Below are positions 53,065-60,926 of a DNA stretch of 62,767 bases, in pieces. Where the stretch lies: assembly GCA_011390805.1 (NCBI GenBank), contig JAABRT010000016.1, positions 1 through 62,767 of the forward strand. Reading direction: 5' to 3'. Positions within the stretch are counted from its first letter, which is position 1. Every line of letters begins with the position of its first letter. The notes beneath the pieces are model-generated. The model worked only from the letters and a program-made list of their open reading frames with translations, made no database searches and was not told the origin of the DNA. Origin of the DNA: Gemmatimonas sp. (lineage in GTDB: Bacteria > Gemmatimonadota > Gemmatimonadetes > Gemmatimonadales > Gemmatimonadaceae). Both the position numbers and the translations under genes were made by a program.

Positions 53065-54429
53065 CTAGCGCCGTCGCGCAACCGTGAGGTAGTAAACCGG
53101 AATACCCGCCGCAATCACGCCCAGCACGGCCAGCGTGCCCCAGCGCGCACCCGGATCCATGACCGCGTTCACGAGCAAGAACAGCGTGGCGCCAATGAAC
53201 ATGAGCGGTACGACCGGATAGAGCGGCACACGCACCGAGGGATCCCAGTCGGGCCGCCGACGCAGCGGGAAAATGGCCGACACGCCGAGGATGTAAAACA
53301 CGAGCGACGCGGTGACGAAGATATCGGCCAGCTGTTCGAATGAACGCAACAACACGAAGGTGATGCCAAGCGTGGCCGCCAGTCCGATCGCGATGTAGGG
53401 CGTCTGATACTTGGGATGGACTTCTGCCACCTTGTTGAAAAACAGCTTGTCGTCGGCCAACGCAAAGAAGACGCGCGGACCGGTAAGCATGGAGCCGTTA
53501 ATTGACCCGAAGGTGCTGATCAACACCGTGAGCGACACGAGCGTCACGCCCCACGGTCCCACCAGTCGTTCGGCAACGTTGGCGGCCACCAGCGGTGCAA
53601 CACGGATTTCCTCAACGCTCAATACCGACAAGTAGGCCAGATTGGCCAGCAGATAGATCACGATCACCGCCAGCGTGCCCAGCACAATGCCACGCGGCAG
53701 GTTGCGCCTGGGGTCTTTAACTTCGCCGCCCACCTTGCTGAGATCGGCCCAGCCATCAAAGGCCCACAACACCGATACCAGCGCCAGGCCAAACGCTCCG
53801 ATGGAAAAACTTCCGGCGGGCACCGCCGGCGTGAAGTTGCCCCCGGTTTTGGGGAGCCCCAGAGCAAAAGCAAGCAGTACAATGACTACCAGCCCACCGT
53901 ATTTGGCGATGGTGGTGGCATTCTGCAGCATGGAGCCCCAGCGCAGCCCTACAATGTTGATGGTGGCCATGAGGGCCAGCGCGGCGGCCGCCAGAAAGCG
54001 TGCGTAGGTGGCGTATGGCTCGAGCGCCGGGTCAAAGCCAATGCCGCGTACGGCGTATTCGGCGAAGGTGATGGAAATCGCACCCAGCGCCGCGGCGCGT
54101 ACGAGCAGCAACTCGGTCCAGCCGAACAGAAATGCCGGCAGTCGTCCCCAGCCCTCCCGGATGTAGGCGTACATGCCACCCGTTTTGGGAAGCGCGCCGG
54201 CCAGTTCGGCCAGCGTGAGCGCACCGCAGAGCGCGAACAGACCACCCACCGTCCAGACGATGAGCATCGGCGCCGGTCCGGGCAGCTTGTCGGCGATGCC
54301 TGCCGGGCTCCGGAAAATTCCCGACCCGATTGTAGAGCCCACCAGCACTGCGATGGCGGAGAAAAGGCCGAGCTGGCGCGGCAGCTCCTTGTTGGGCGCG
54401 GCGGGAGCCGCAGGCGTGGTGGGAGGCAT
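53065..54429 (-). CDS. APC-superfamily amino-acid permease
   Basis: The protein has 454 residues with about 12 membrane segments. The first span carries the substrate-site motif VGSTIGSGIFRSPAGIAD, and the segment EGWGRLPAFLFGWTELLLVR follows in the LAT-like pattern. FDGWADLSKVGGEVKDPRRN matches the 'FDGW-E-P-RN' signature of the L-type amino-acid transporter family, and a Pro-rich cytoplasmic N-terminus precedes it. It is a proton-coupled or exchange carrier for amino acids; specificity is not readable. The ATG at 54429 is chosen as the family-like N-terminus begins there. It stands alone. Confidence 0.92.
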   Translation of the reverse strand: MPPTTPAAPAAPNKELPRQLGLFSAIAVLVGSTIGSGIFRSPAGIADKLPGPAPMLIVWTVGGLFALCGALTLAELAGALPKTGGMYAYIREGWGRLPAFLFGWTELLLVRAAALGAISITFAEYAVRGIGFDPALEPYATYARFLAAAALALMATINIVGLRWGSMLQNATTIAKYGGLVVIVLLAFALGLPKTGGNFTPAVPAGSFSIGAFGLALVSVLWAFDGWADLSKVGGEVKDPRRNLPRGIVLGTLAVIVIYLLANLAYLSVLSVEEIRVAPLVAANVAERLVGPWGVTLVSLTVLISTFGSINGSMLTGPRVFFALADDKLFFNKVAEVHPKYQTPYIAIGLAATLGITFVLLRSFEQLADIFVTASLVFYILGVSAIFPLRRRPDWDPSVRVPLYPVVPLMFIGATLFLLVNAVMDPGARWGTLAVLGVIAAGIPVYYLTVARRR

Positions 54430-54560
54430 AGTGGGCGAAGCTAGTATCCTTGCCGCCATCTCGCACGGGGGCGAACTTGTACTGGTTGATTCCGATGGGA
54501 TCCTGAAATGATCCCACGTTGGTTTGCGGCCAGTTACCGAGGCGGCGCTTCGGCGCCCTG

Positions 54561-54869
54561 ATGCTCATGTCTGTTGCTGTGTACGACCTGCTCTTCTGGA
54601 GTGCGGTGGCGCTGTGTGTGATTGCGCAGCTGTTCATCCTGAAGGCTGTCTTCTTCCCCGCCCCGCTTCCGCTTGACGGACCGGCGGCTGACGGGCGGGC
54701 CGCGGGACGGTTGCGTCCTGCATCGCGCCCCCTTGAAATGGCGTGGGTGGTGTTGCCCGCGATTGGCCTGGCGCTGGTGTTCTGGTGGGCATGGGACATG
54801 CGCCATCCGGATGCAGCGGTTGGAACGGCTGTCGCGGTAATCAATACTGTGGGCGGGACAGTCTCGTGA
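54561..54869 (+). CDS. Small two-helix membrane protein, COX2 transmembrane-like
   Basis: The protein has about 102 residues and two membrane helices (about 3-28, VYDLLFWSAVALCVIAQLFI; about 60-82). The second begins PLEMAWVVLPAIGLALVFWW, like the helix hairpin of cytochrome c oxidase subunit II ('LE-x-WT-x-P'). The copper-binding CuA domain of subunit II is absent. Its stop overlaps the ctaB start (GTGA), linking it to haem O synthesis, so it may be a fragment or accessory of a terminal oxidase. The ATG at 54567 is an alternative start. Confidence 0.6.
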   Translation: MLMSVAVYDLLFWSAVALCVIAQLFILKAVFFPAPLPLDGPAADGRAAGRLRPASRPLEMAWVVLPAIGLALVFWWAWDMRHPDAAVGTAVAVINTVGGTVS

Positions 54870-55801
54870 GTACGTCACAGCCAGTTGCGCAACGCGTGAC
54901 GCCGGAACCCAAAGCAACACCCGTACCACCGTCGCTCGGCCGTGATCTCATCGCGTTAACCAAGCCGCGCATCATTTCACTGTTGCTGGTCACCACCGCG
55001 GCACCGATGTACGCAGCCGGTGAGCCCAGTATCTGGACGGTGCTGCTCGTCATGCTTGGCGGCTATCTCATGGCCGGCGGCGCCAACGCAGTCAACATGT
55101 ATCTCGACCGCGACATCGATGATGTCATGGCGCGCACACGTTTGCGTCCGATTCCCAGCGGACGCATGACACCGCAACAGGTGCTGGCGTTTGGCGTGGC
55201 GTGTGCGGCGGCAGCCACGTGGTTGTTGGCGTGGTACGTAAACGTGCTCGCGGCCGGACTCGCGTTGGCGGGCTTCTACTTCTACGTGTTCATTTACACG
55301 CGCTGGCTCAAGCGATCGTCGCCGCAGAACATTGTGATTGGTGGTGCGGCGGGTGCATTTCCGCCATTGGTTGGCTGGGCCGCGGTCACCGGATCGCTTG
55401 ATCTCATCGCGGTCACGCTGTTCCTGATTGTGTTTTACTGGACGCCACCGCACTTCTGGGCGCTGGCCCTTATGAAGCAGCACGATTACGGACGTGCCGG
55501 TGTGCCAATGGCACCGCTGGTGTGGGGTGAACGGGAAACGATGCGCCAGATGCTGTGGTACACCGTGATTCTGTTCTTCCTCACACTGCTGCCTTGGTGG
55601 GTGGGCGCATTCGGACTGTTGTATCTGGCCAGTGCGATTGTGCTGGGGGCATTGCTGTTTGGCGGCATTGTACAAATGATCCGCGCTGCCAACGCCGGTA
55701 CGCCGTGGAGCGGTCCGGCGTGGTGGGTATACAAGTACTCGCTGCTCTATCTCGCCTTGCTGTTTGTTGCGATGGCGGTGGACAGAGCGCTCGCGCGGTG
55801 A
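54866..55801 (+). CDS. ctaB: Protoheme IX farnesyltransferase (haem O synthase)
   Basis: The protein has 311 residues and about nine membrane helices. It has the prenyltransferase motif NMYLDRDIDDVMARTRLRPI with the first Asp cluster, and a second conserved region YTRWLKRSSPQNIVIGGAAGA. It attaches a farnesyl group to haem B to make haem O, the precursor of haem A for terminal oxidases. The start is a GTG overlapping the small COX2-like gene's stop. The N-terminal ~30 residues are a polar leader. Its stop overlaps the GTG of the ABC exporter by 4 bases. Confidence 0.95.
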   Translation: MSTSQPVAQRVTPEPKATPVPPSLGRDLIALTKPRIISLLLVTTAAPMYAAGEPSIWTVLLVMLGGYLMAGGANAVNMYLDRDIDDVMARTRLRPIPSGRMTPQQVLAFGVACAAAATWLLAWYVNVLAAGLALAGFYFYVFIYTRWLKRSSPQNIVIGGAAGAFPPLVGWAAVTGSLDLIAVTLFLIVFYWTPPHFWALALMKQHDYGRAGVPMAPLVWGERETMRQMLWYTVILFFLTLLPWWVGAFGLLYLASAIVLGALLFGGIVQMIRAANAGTPWSGPAWWVYKYSLLYLALLFVAMAVDRALAR

Positions 55802-57570
55802 CGGAGAAGAAGCGCACGCTGGTTTCGCCCAAGCCGCTCGCGCGGCTGTTGCCCCGATTGCGTCAGTATCGCGGCAAGTTGGCCATGGCGTTTGTCTGTC
55901 TGGTGATTGCGGCCGGAGCGGGACTCGTGTTCCCGCTCGTGATCGGCTACCTGCTCGACGCTGCATTTGAACTCAAAGACCGTGGAGCGCTCGACCGCAT
56001 CGCGTTGGCGCTGCTGGGAATCTTCGCCGTGCAGGCGATCGCCAACTTTGTGCAGGTCTATCTGCTCAGTTCCACCACCGAGCGTGTGGTGGCGGGGTTA
56101 CGCGAAGACACCTTCTCGCATCTGATCAGGCTGAGCCCCGCTTTTTTCACCGAGCGCCGATCGGGTGAGCTCACCAGCCGGCTCTCCTCCGACCTCGCGC
56201 TGCTGCAGTCGCTGCTTGGTACGTGGGTGTCTGAGCTGTCACGACAGCTGTTGTTTCTGGTGGGCGGCATCATCATGCTCACCGTCACCAATCCCGGACT
56301 CACGCTTACAACGCTGGCCGTTGTACCCATTGTGGTGGTGGCCGCCGTCACGTTCGGGCGCGCGCTGCGCAAAGCGAGTACTGGTGTGCAGGACCGGATT
56401 GCCGATGCCATGGGCACCGCCGACGAAGCATTTGCATCGATTCGCACGGTGCAGAGTTTCACGCGTGAGCAGATTGAGGCAACCCGCTTTCGCTCATTGC
56501 TTGAAGGTGTGGTTACTGCGGCGGTACACCGGGCCAAGTTACGCGCCGGCTTTTTCGGCGTGGTGGGCTTCGTGGCGTTTGCGTCTGTCGTTGCCGTGTT
56601 GTGGCAAGGTGGCGCGCAGGTGTTGGAAGGCAATCTCACCGCGGGCTCACTGGTAGCGTTTCTTTTTTATGCACTCACGCTGGCCGCAGCGGTTGGTGCA
56701 TTGGCGTCGTTGTTTGGCAACTTTCAGGAGGCGGTGGGCGCTGCCCAGCGCGTGTTCGAACTGCTCGACGCAGAAGCCACGGTAAGCGAACCAGCCGTTG
56801 CAACCCAGCTCGTTCGTCCGGTGCGTGGTGAGGTGCAGTTTGCCAACGTCAGCTTTCGCTACGGCACTGACCAGCCGGCAGTGCTGCATGATGTGACACT
56901 GCATGTGGCGCCCGGTGAAGTGATTGCGCTTGTGGGGCGATCGGGCGCGGGTAAGACCACAATGGCCAGTCTTGTGCCACGATTCTGGGATGTTACCAGT
57001 GGCGCCATCACCCTCGATGGTCACGACGTGCGCACGCTGGCGCTGGCCGAGTTGCGCGGTGCCATTGGCATTGTACCGCAGGAGCCCACGTTGTTCAGCG
57101 GTACCATTCGCGACAACATCGCGTACGCGCGCCCCAACGCGTCAGACGCTGAAGTGGAGGCCGCGGCGCGCGCCGCCCACGCGTGGGAGTTTGTGGAGCG
57201 CCTGCCCGAGGGATTGGCCACACGTGTTGGTGAACGAGGCGTTAAACTGTCGGGTGGACAGCGTCAGCGCGTGGCCATTGCGCGCGTGTTCCTGAAGAAC
57301 CCCGCCGTTGTTGTGCTCGACGAAGCTACATCGAGTCTTGATTCGGAAAGTGAACAGCTGGTGGAAGAAGCACTCAGCGAACTGTTGCAGCATCGTACAA
57401 CGATCATCATTGCACACCGGCTCAGCACCGTGCGCCGCGCCGATCGTGTGATTGTGATGGATCAGGGACGCATCGTGGAGCAGGGAGCGCACGACCACCT
57501 CATGGCGTTGGGCGGTTTGTACAGCGCGCTGTATAACCGTCAGTTTGGTGACACGCCCATCGAAGCATAG
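55798..57570 (+). CDS. ABC exporter, fused membrane and ATPase domains (MsbA-like)
   Basis: The protein has 590 residues. A six-helix membrane domain (about 20-320) precedes an ATPase with Walker A GRSGAGKTT, Q-loop region VPQEPTLFSGTIRDN, signature LSGGQRQRV, Walker B AVVVLDEATSSLDSE and H-loop IIIAHRLST. All catalytic residues are present. The closest named group is MsbA/LmrA/BmrA, which flip lipid A or export hydrophobic compounds; two copies form the transporter. The start is a GTG overlapping the ctaB stop. The reading frame extends upstream into ctaB, but that part is antisense-like and not family sequence. Confidence 0.92.
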   Translation: MTEKKRTLVSPKPLARLLPRLRQYRGKLAMAFVCLVIAAGAGLVFPLVIGYLLDAAFELKDRGALDRIALALLGIFAVQAIANFVQVYLLSSTTERVVAGLREDTFSHLIRLSPAFFTERRSGELTSRLSSDLALLQSLLGTWVSELSRQLLFLVGGIIMLTVTNPGLTLTTLAVVPIVVVAAVTFGRALRKASTGVQDRIADAMGTADEAFASIRTVQSFTREQIEATRFRSLLEGVVTAAVHRAKLRAGFFGVVGFVAFASVVAVLWQGGAQVLEGNLTAGSLVAFLFYALTLAAAVGALASLFGNFQEAVGAAQRVFELLDAEATVSEPAVATQLVRPVRGEVQFANVSFRYGTDQPAVLHDVTLHVAPGEVIALVGRSGAGKTTMASLVPRFWDVTSGAITLDGHDVRTLALAELRGAIGIVPQEPTLFSGTIRDNIAYARPNASDAEVEAAARAAHAWEFVERLPEGLATRVGERGVKLSGGQRQRVAIARVFLKNPAVVVLDEATSSLDSESEQLVEEALSELLQHRTTIIIAHRLSTVRRADRVIVMDQGRIVEQGAHDHLMALGGLYSALYNRQFGDTPIEA

Positions 57571-57602
57571 GGCCGCGCTCGGCGCGATCGAAGCGTGACC
57601 GG

Positions 57603-58457
57603 TCAGGGCCCCGGCAGCACCACCGAAAGTCGCGCTTCCACTCCTCGCTCCACCAATATCGGCATGGCCACACGTCCCAGCCGCTCATGCCACGCGACGA
57701 GCACATAACTCCCCGTTGGCACGCCATCAAATGCAAACGTGCCATCACGTGCCGACACCGCCACGAACGGATGCGGCGCAACAGCAATCCAACCCGACAC
57801 CCACGGGTGTTTGTCGTCGGTAATCGCCACAAGCCCCGGCCTGTCGAGCACCGACGTCACAGGGACCACCGCGCCCGCGTCCCCCAGCGACACCAAAGCG
57901 CGTGGAATGATCATGGGTGTGGCAATGGTGGAATCGTCAACAGCGACTCCCGTTTCTACGACATCGGCAAAGCGCAGTCTGACATCCATGTTGTCGGCGC
58001 TGCGCACCAGCAGCGTGCCGCCAACCGGCGCGCGCTGCACGCGTGGAAGAATACGGCAATCGTCGAGTTCAACCGCAACGCGCATCGATGCGGTGTCGCG
58101 TGGTCCATGCGCCACCCCCACCAGCCACACCAATGCCTCTCCCACACCATCGGCTGTACCAACCGTAGCAACCGTGATGTCACCTCGACACACATTCCGG
58201 TCGTGCGTGGGAGAGTGCACCAGATCAGGTGGAAGCGGGCCGTCGAACTTGATCACCCCGGCAATGCGCCCCGATGGACCGGGAGCCGAGTCTACCGCGT
58301 ACTCGCCATCGCCCGCGCCGTTGGCGAGTGTGCCCACCAGTGACTCCACGGGCTGTGCAAGAATCGGATCCGGTGCATCGGGCGCACCCTCGCCACCACA
58401 CGCAATCAGCAGCGCCAATGTGGGAAGCAGCGCATAACGCGCGCAGTTCAGGCGCAC
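57603..58457 (-). CDS. Cupredoxin-like lipoprotein without copper ligands
   Basis: The protein has 284 residues with a signal peptide and lipobox LLIAC (about residue 20). The domain follows the plan of periplasmic plastocyanin-like/carboxypeptidase-regulatory proteins: GRIAGVIKFDGPLPPD, then VCRGD, then the cupredoxin region (GGTLLVRSADNMDVRLRFAD), then HPWVSGWIAVAPHPFVAVSA, DGTFAFDGVPTGSYVLVAWH. In family members the copper site uses a His in 'xHNVH' and a Cys/His in 'CDVHPWM'; here these read DVRLRF and DDKHPWV, so Cys and one His are missing. It probably keeps the fold but not copper. The GTG start shares one base with the upstream stop. Confidence 0.72.
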   Translation of the reverse strand: MRLNCARYALLPTLALLIACGGEGAPDAPDPILAQPVESLVGTLANGAGDGEYAVDSAPGPSGRIAGVIKFDGPLPPDLVHSPTHDRNVCRGDITVATVGTADGVGEALVWLVGVAHGPRDTASMRVAVELDDCRILPRVQRAPVGGTLLVRSADNMDVRLRFADVVETGVAVDDSTIATPMIIPRALVSLGDAGAVVPVTSVLDRPGLVAITDDKHPWVSGWIAVAPHPFVAVSARDGTFAFDGVPTGSYVLVAWHERLGRVAMPILVERGVEARLSVVLPGP

Positions 58458-59635
58458 TACAACACAATGAGTTCGTGCTGGATCTCCTTCGGAGTCACCA
58501 ACAACCCATCGTCGAGCACCAGCGCGTTCACTTCGGTACGCATGCCAAGTTGTCCGGGAATGTAGATACCGGGTTCAATGGAAAAGCCGCAGCCGGGAAT
58601 CAGCAGTCTGTCATCGCGCGACTCGAGATTGTCGATTTGCGGACCCGAGCCGTGCAGCTCACGCGAATCGATGCTGTGTCCGGTGCGATGCGTGAAGTAC
58701 GGACCGAAGCCCCGCGCTTCAATCACAGCGCGTGCGGCGTCGTCTACCTCCGCACCTCGCACCGGCTCACCGCGCGACAACCGGTCGTGCAGCAGGGAAA
58801 GTGCGGCATCCCGCGCATCACGTATCGCATCCCACACTGTAATAGCAATAGCCGACGGCGCCCCGATGCTGGCCATCCACGTCTGGTCGGCGTAGACACC
58901 GTTCGCTTCGTGGGCCCACAAGTCTACCAGCAGCGTATCGCCCTCGCGCACATGTCGTGGCGGAGCCAGTGACGGTTCGTAATGTGGGTTGGCGGCATTT
59001 TCCGAAGCCGCGACATCGGGACCGTGATCGGTGTGCAGCCCCAGACTGGCAAAATCAGCGAGGATTTTTTTCTGCAACTCAAGTTCAGTTGCCGGTGAAT
59101 CGCTGCGGGCACGCTCGCCGCCAAGCTGCAGCGTTTCGAGCGCAATGCGCCGTATCTGCTCCGCCGCCCGCTCATGTGACGCGCGATGCGCGGGTGTCCA
59201 TGTGGCGTACACATGGCTGACCAGCTCTCCCGAGCTGACCACCGTCGCGCCACTTTCCCGCACGAGCTCCAGCACGCCGGCTGGGATACGGTCAAGATAG
59301 GGGATGGCGTCGCCGGCCGAATATTCCATGGCGACGCGCTTGTTGGCCACCAGCGCCGCGACTTCCGACTCGAGCGCACGCCACCCGCTGTACGTCACCA
59401 GTTGCCACTCACTCGGCCACTGCGACCATGGCCCGGGTTCAATGGCGTGCTGGATGCCGATCGGTGTGCCTTCACGTGGAATCCAGGCAAAGACACGACG
59501 AGACACGAGTCCGTTAAAGCCAAGCAGCCCCGACGCAATCGCGTTGGTGCCACGGAAGTCGTACAACAGCCAGCCATCAAGCTCGAGTGCTGCGAGTTGC
59601 TGTTGGACCGCGGGGAGGTTCGCAGGAGTCAGCAT
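58457..59635 (-). CDS. M24-family metallopeptidase (Xaa-Pro aminopeptidase-like)
   Basis: The protein has 392 residues. The N-terminal creatinase-like domain (about 1-160) is followed by the pita-bread catalytic domain. The five metal ligands are visible: Asp in LLVDLWAHEANG and Asp in VYADQTWM, His in THRTGHSIDSRELHG, Glu in CGFSIEPGIY and Glu in GMRTEVNAL. Such enzymes remove N-terminal residues before proline or hydrolyse related amide bonds. No signal peptide is seen, so it is cytoplasmic. The ATG at 59635 is used. The cupredoxin-like gene starts at its stop codon and is probably co-transcribed. Confidence 0.92.
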   Translation of the reverse strand: MLTPANLPAVQQQLAALELDGWLLYDFRGTNAIASGLLGFNGLVSRRVFAWIPREGTPIGIQHAIEPGPWSQWPSEWQLVTYSGWRALESEVAALVANKRVAMEYSAGDAIPYLDRIPAGVLELVRESGATVVSSGELVSHVYATWTPAHRASHERAAEQIRRIALETLQLGGERARSDSPATELELQKKILADFASLGLHTDHGPDVAASENAANPHYEPSLAPPRHVREGDTLLVDLWAHEANGVYADQTWMASIGAPSAIAITVWDAIRDARDAALSLLHDRLSRGEPVRGAEVDDAARAVIEARGFGPYFTHRTGHSIDSRELHGSGPQIDNLESRDDRLLIPGCGFSIEPGIYIPGQLGMRTEVNALVLDDGLLVTPKEIQHELIVL

Positions 59636-59671
59636 CACATCAGTCAAAAGAGGAACGGAGGAACAGCGACG

Positions 59672-60355
59672 TCAGCGCCGCCAGTCGGTGCGCCATTGGC
59701 AGCTCGCGTCGCCGCGCGATCGGCAGGTCACCACTTGTATGGCGTGGTCATCACCAGTAAGTCCGAGCAGCATCTCGCGCAACGCAGCCTCGAAAAATCC
59801 GCAACCGGCACCGTGCGGCGCTGCGTCGGCCGTCACCGGCGCGGCGACATCCAGAAGTAACGTACTCCCTTGCCGCTCCAAGGAGCCGCCGAGGAATCGA
59901 CGGCACAGTCCGCGCAGATGACGCAACGCAAGAGGACGCCCCACGGCCCGCGGCAGTGATCTCGACGCGCGCCGGGACGTTGCGGCGAGTGTTTCGAGTG
60001 CCGCGCGCGCAACGCGTCGCCCCGCATCACGGAATACGATGTCAGCATCCGGCCGACGTCCCACCAACCGTGCCAGTGCCAGCGTTTCGTCGTACGGGAC
60101 CGGCTGTTGCTTGCGCACCATGTCCTGATAGCGCCGGATTTGCATGTACACGGTGTCGCTGAGCCCGAAGCGCTTGTTGCGCAGTTCGTGCACCAGCTCA
60201 GTATCGAGATCGGCGGTCGGCAGGTCGAGTGCGCGCACGGCTTCAAGCAGTGCGAGCGGAACGAGCGCGTCAACGGCCGGACCGGCAAGCGAAAGCGCCG
60301 TGATTCCGGACGGTGGGGTGAGGCGCGGCGAGGTTTCAGGAAACGTGTGTGTCAC
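59672..60355 (-). CDS. V4R-domain protein (putative small-molecule-binding regulator)
   Basis: The protein has 227 residues. The C-terminal third fits the V4R (4-vinyl reductase-type) domain: HGAGCGFFEAALREMLLGLT, then IQVVTCRSRGDASCQWRTDW, with three Cys arranged in the 'C-x-E-x-C-x3-G-x3-C-x-F/W' pattern. This domain binds small hydrophobic ligands and often sits in regulators. The first ~150 residues are Arg-rich and helical, with no helix-turn-helix I recognise. The start is a GTG at 60355. It precedes the M24 peptidase gene by 36 bases and could be in the same transcript. Confidence 0.68.
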   Translation of the reverse strand: MTHTFPETSPRLTPPSGITALSLAGPAVDALVPLALLEAVRALDLPTADLDTELVHELRNKRFGLSDTVYMQIRRYQDMVRKQQPVPYDETLALARLVGRRPDADIVFRDAGRRVARAALETLAATSRRASRSLPRAVGRPLALRHLRGLCRRFLGGSLERQGSTLLLDVAAPVTADAAPHGAGCGFFEAALREMLLGLTGDDHAIQVVTCRSRGDASCQWRTDWRR

Positions 60356-60425
60356 ATCACGAAGCTAGCGATGCGGAGTGACACAGAACAGCGAATCTGG
60401 AGGCTGATTTACGCGGGGATCGGGT

Positions 60426-60450
60426 GGAACCTTTGCGCCGGATAGTCGTT
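60426..60450 (+). promoter_or_regulatory. Candidate ECF-type promoter (GGAAC-N16-CGTT)
   Basis: GGAAC at 60426-60430 and CGTT at 60447-60450 are separated by exactly 16 bases, matching the GGAAC-N16/17-CGTT consensus of several ECF sigma regulons. It lies 66-93 bases before the two possible starts of the zinc-finger anti-sigma-like gene. That placement supports a negative-feedback loop, but the match could be chance. Confidence 0.4.
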
Positions 60451-60542
60451 GGTTATGATACGATCGGTTTTCCTGATGCGGGTGCGCGGCGCGCCGGCAT
60501 CGGTGCCCTGCTCTGATGGTCTCTGTCCTGCGAGTGGTTGCT

Positions 60543-60851
60543 ATGGCTGCGCTTTCGTCCTCTGAGAAATCCGCTCACGCGAAGAGCACGTTATCCCCCG
60601 AGTGTGTGTCCGTCCGCGAGCTGCTGGACGCCTACGTTGATGGTGAAGTAAGCGAGGCCGAAGCGGCCGAGGTCGTCGCGCATGTGGCGCTCTGTGAAAG
60701 GTGCCGGAATGCAGAAACCGCCTTGCGTCGGTTTCTGGCATCGGTCCGTCACACCCAGCTGCCGGTTCTTGCCTCGCGGCGCCTGAGATTGCGCATCGCC
60801 CAGCTGTTTCTGGCCGGGCACGACAACGCACCGGGTTCTGCTGCTGACTAG
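60543..60851 (+). CDS. Zinc-finger anti-sigma-like protein (zf-HC2)
   Basis: The protein has 102 residues if it starts at the ATG at 60543; the ATG at 60516 gives 111. The zf-HC2 module is present: SVRELLDAYVDGEVSEAEAA, then HVALCERC, with His-x3-Cys-x2-Cys as zinc ligands. Full anti-sigma factors continue into a membrane helix and periplasmic sensor, but here the protein ends after a basic tail (SRRLRLRIAQLF) with no transmembrane segment. It is therefore probably a soluble anti-sigma. No sigma gene is adjacent, so its partner lies elsewhere. A candidate ECF promoter lies upstream. Confidence 0.72.
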   Translation: MAALSSSEKSAHAKSTLSPECVSVRELLDAYVDGEVSEAEAAEVVAHVALCERCRNAETALRRFLASVRHTQLPVLASRRLRLRIAQLFLAGHDNAPGSAAD

Positions 60852-60926
60852 GCGGTCGCGGCGTGTCGGGCCATCAGCGCCTCGCGCGCTTGCCCCGCCC
60901 ACGAGGCGTCACTCAGATTTGAGACC

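Noticed and set aside
60381..60455. A 24-codon frame just before the anti-sigma-like gene
   Set aside because: It overlaps the candidate ECF promoter, has no ribosome-binding site and no coupling to the next gene.
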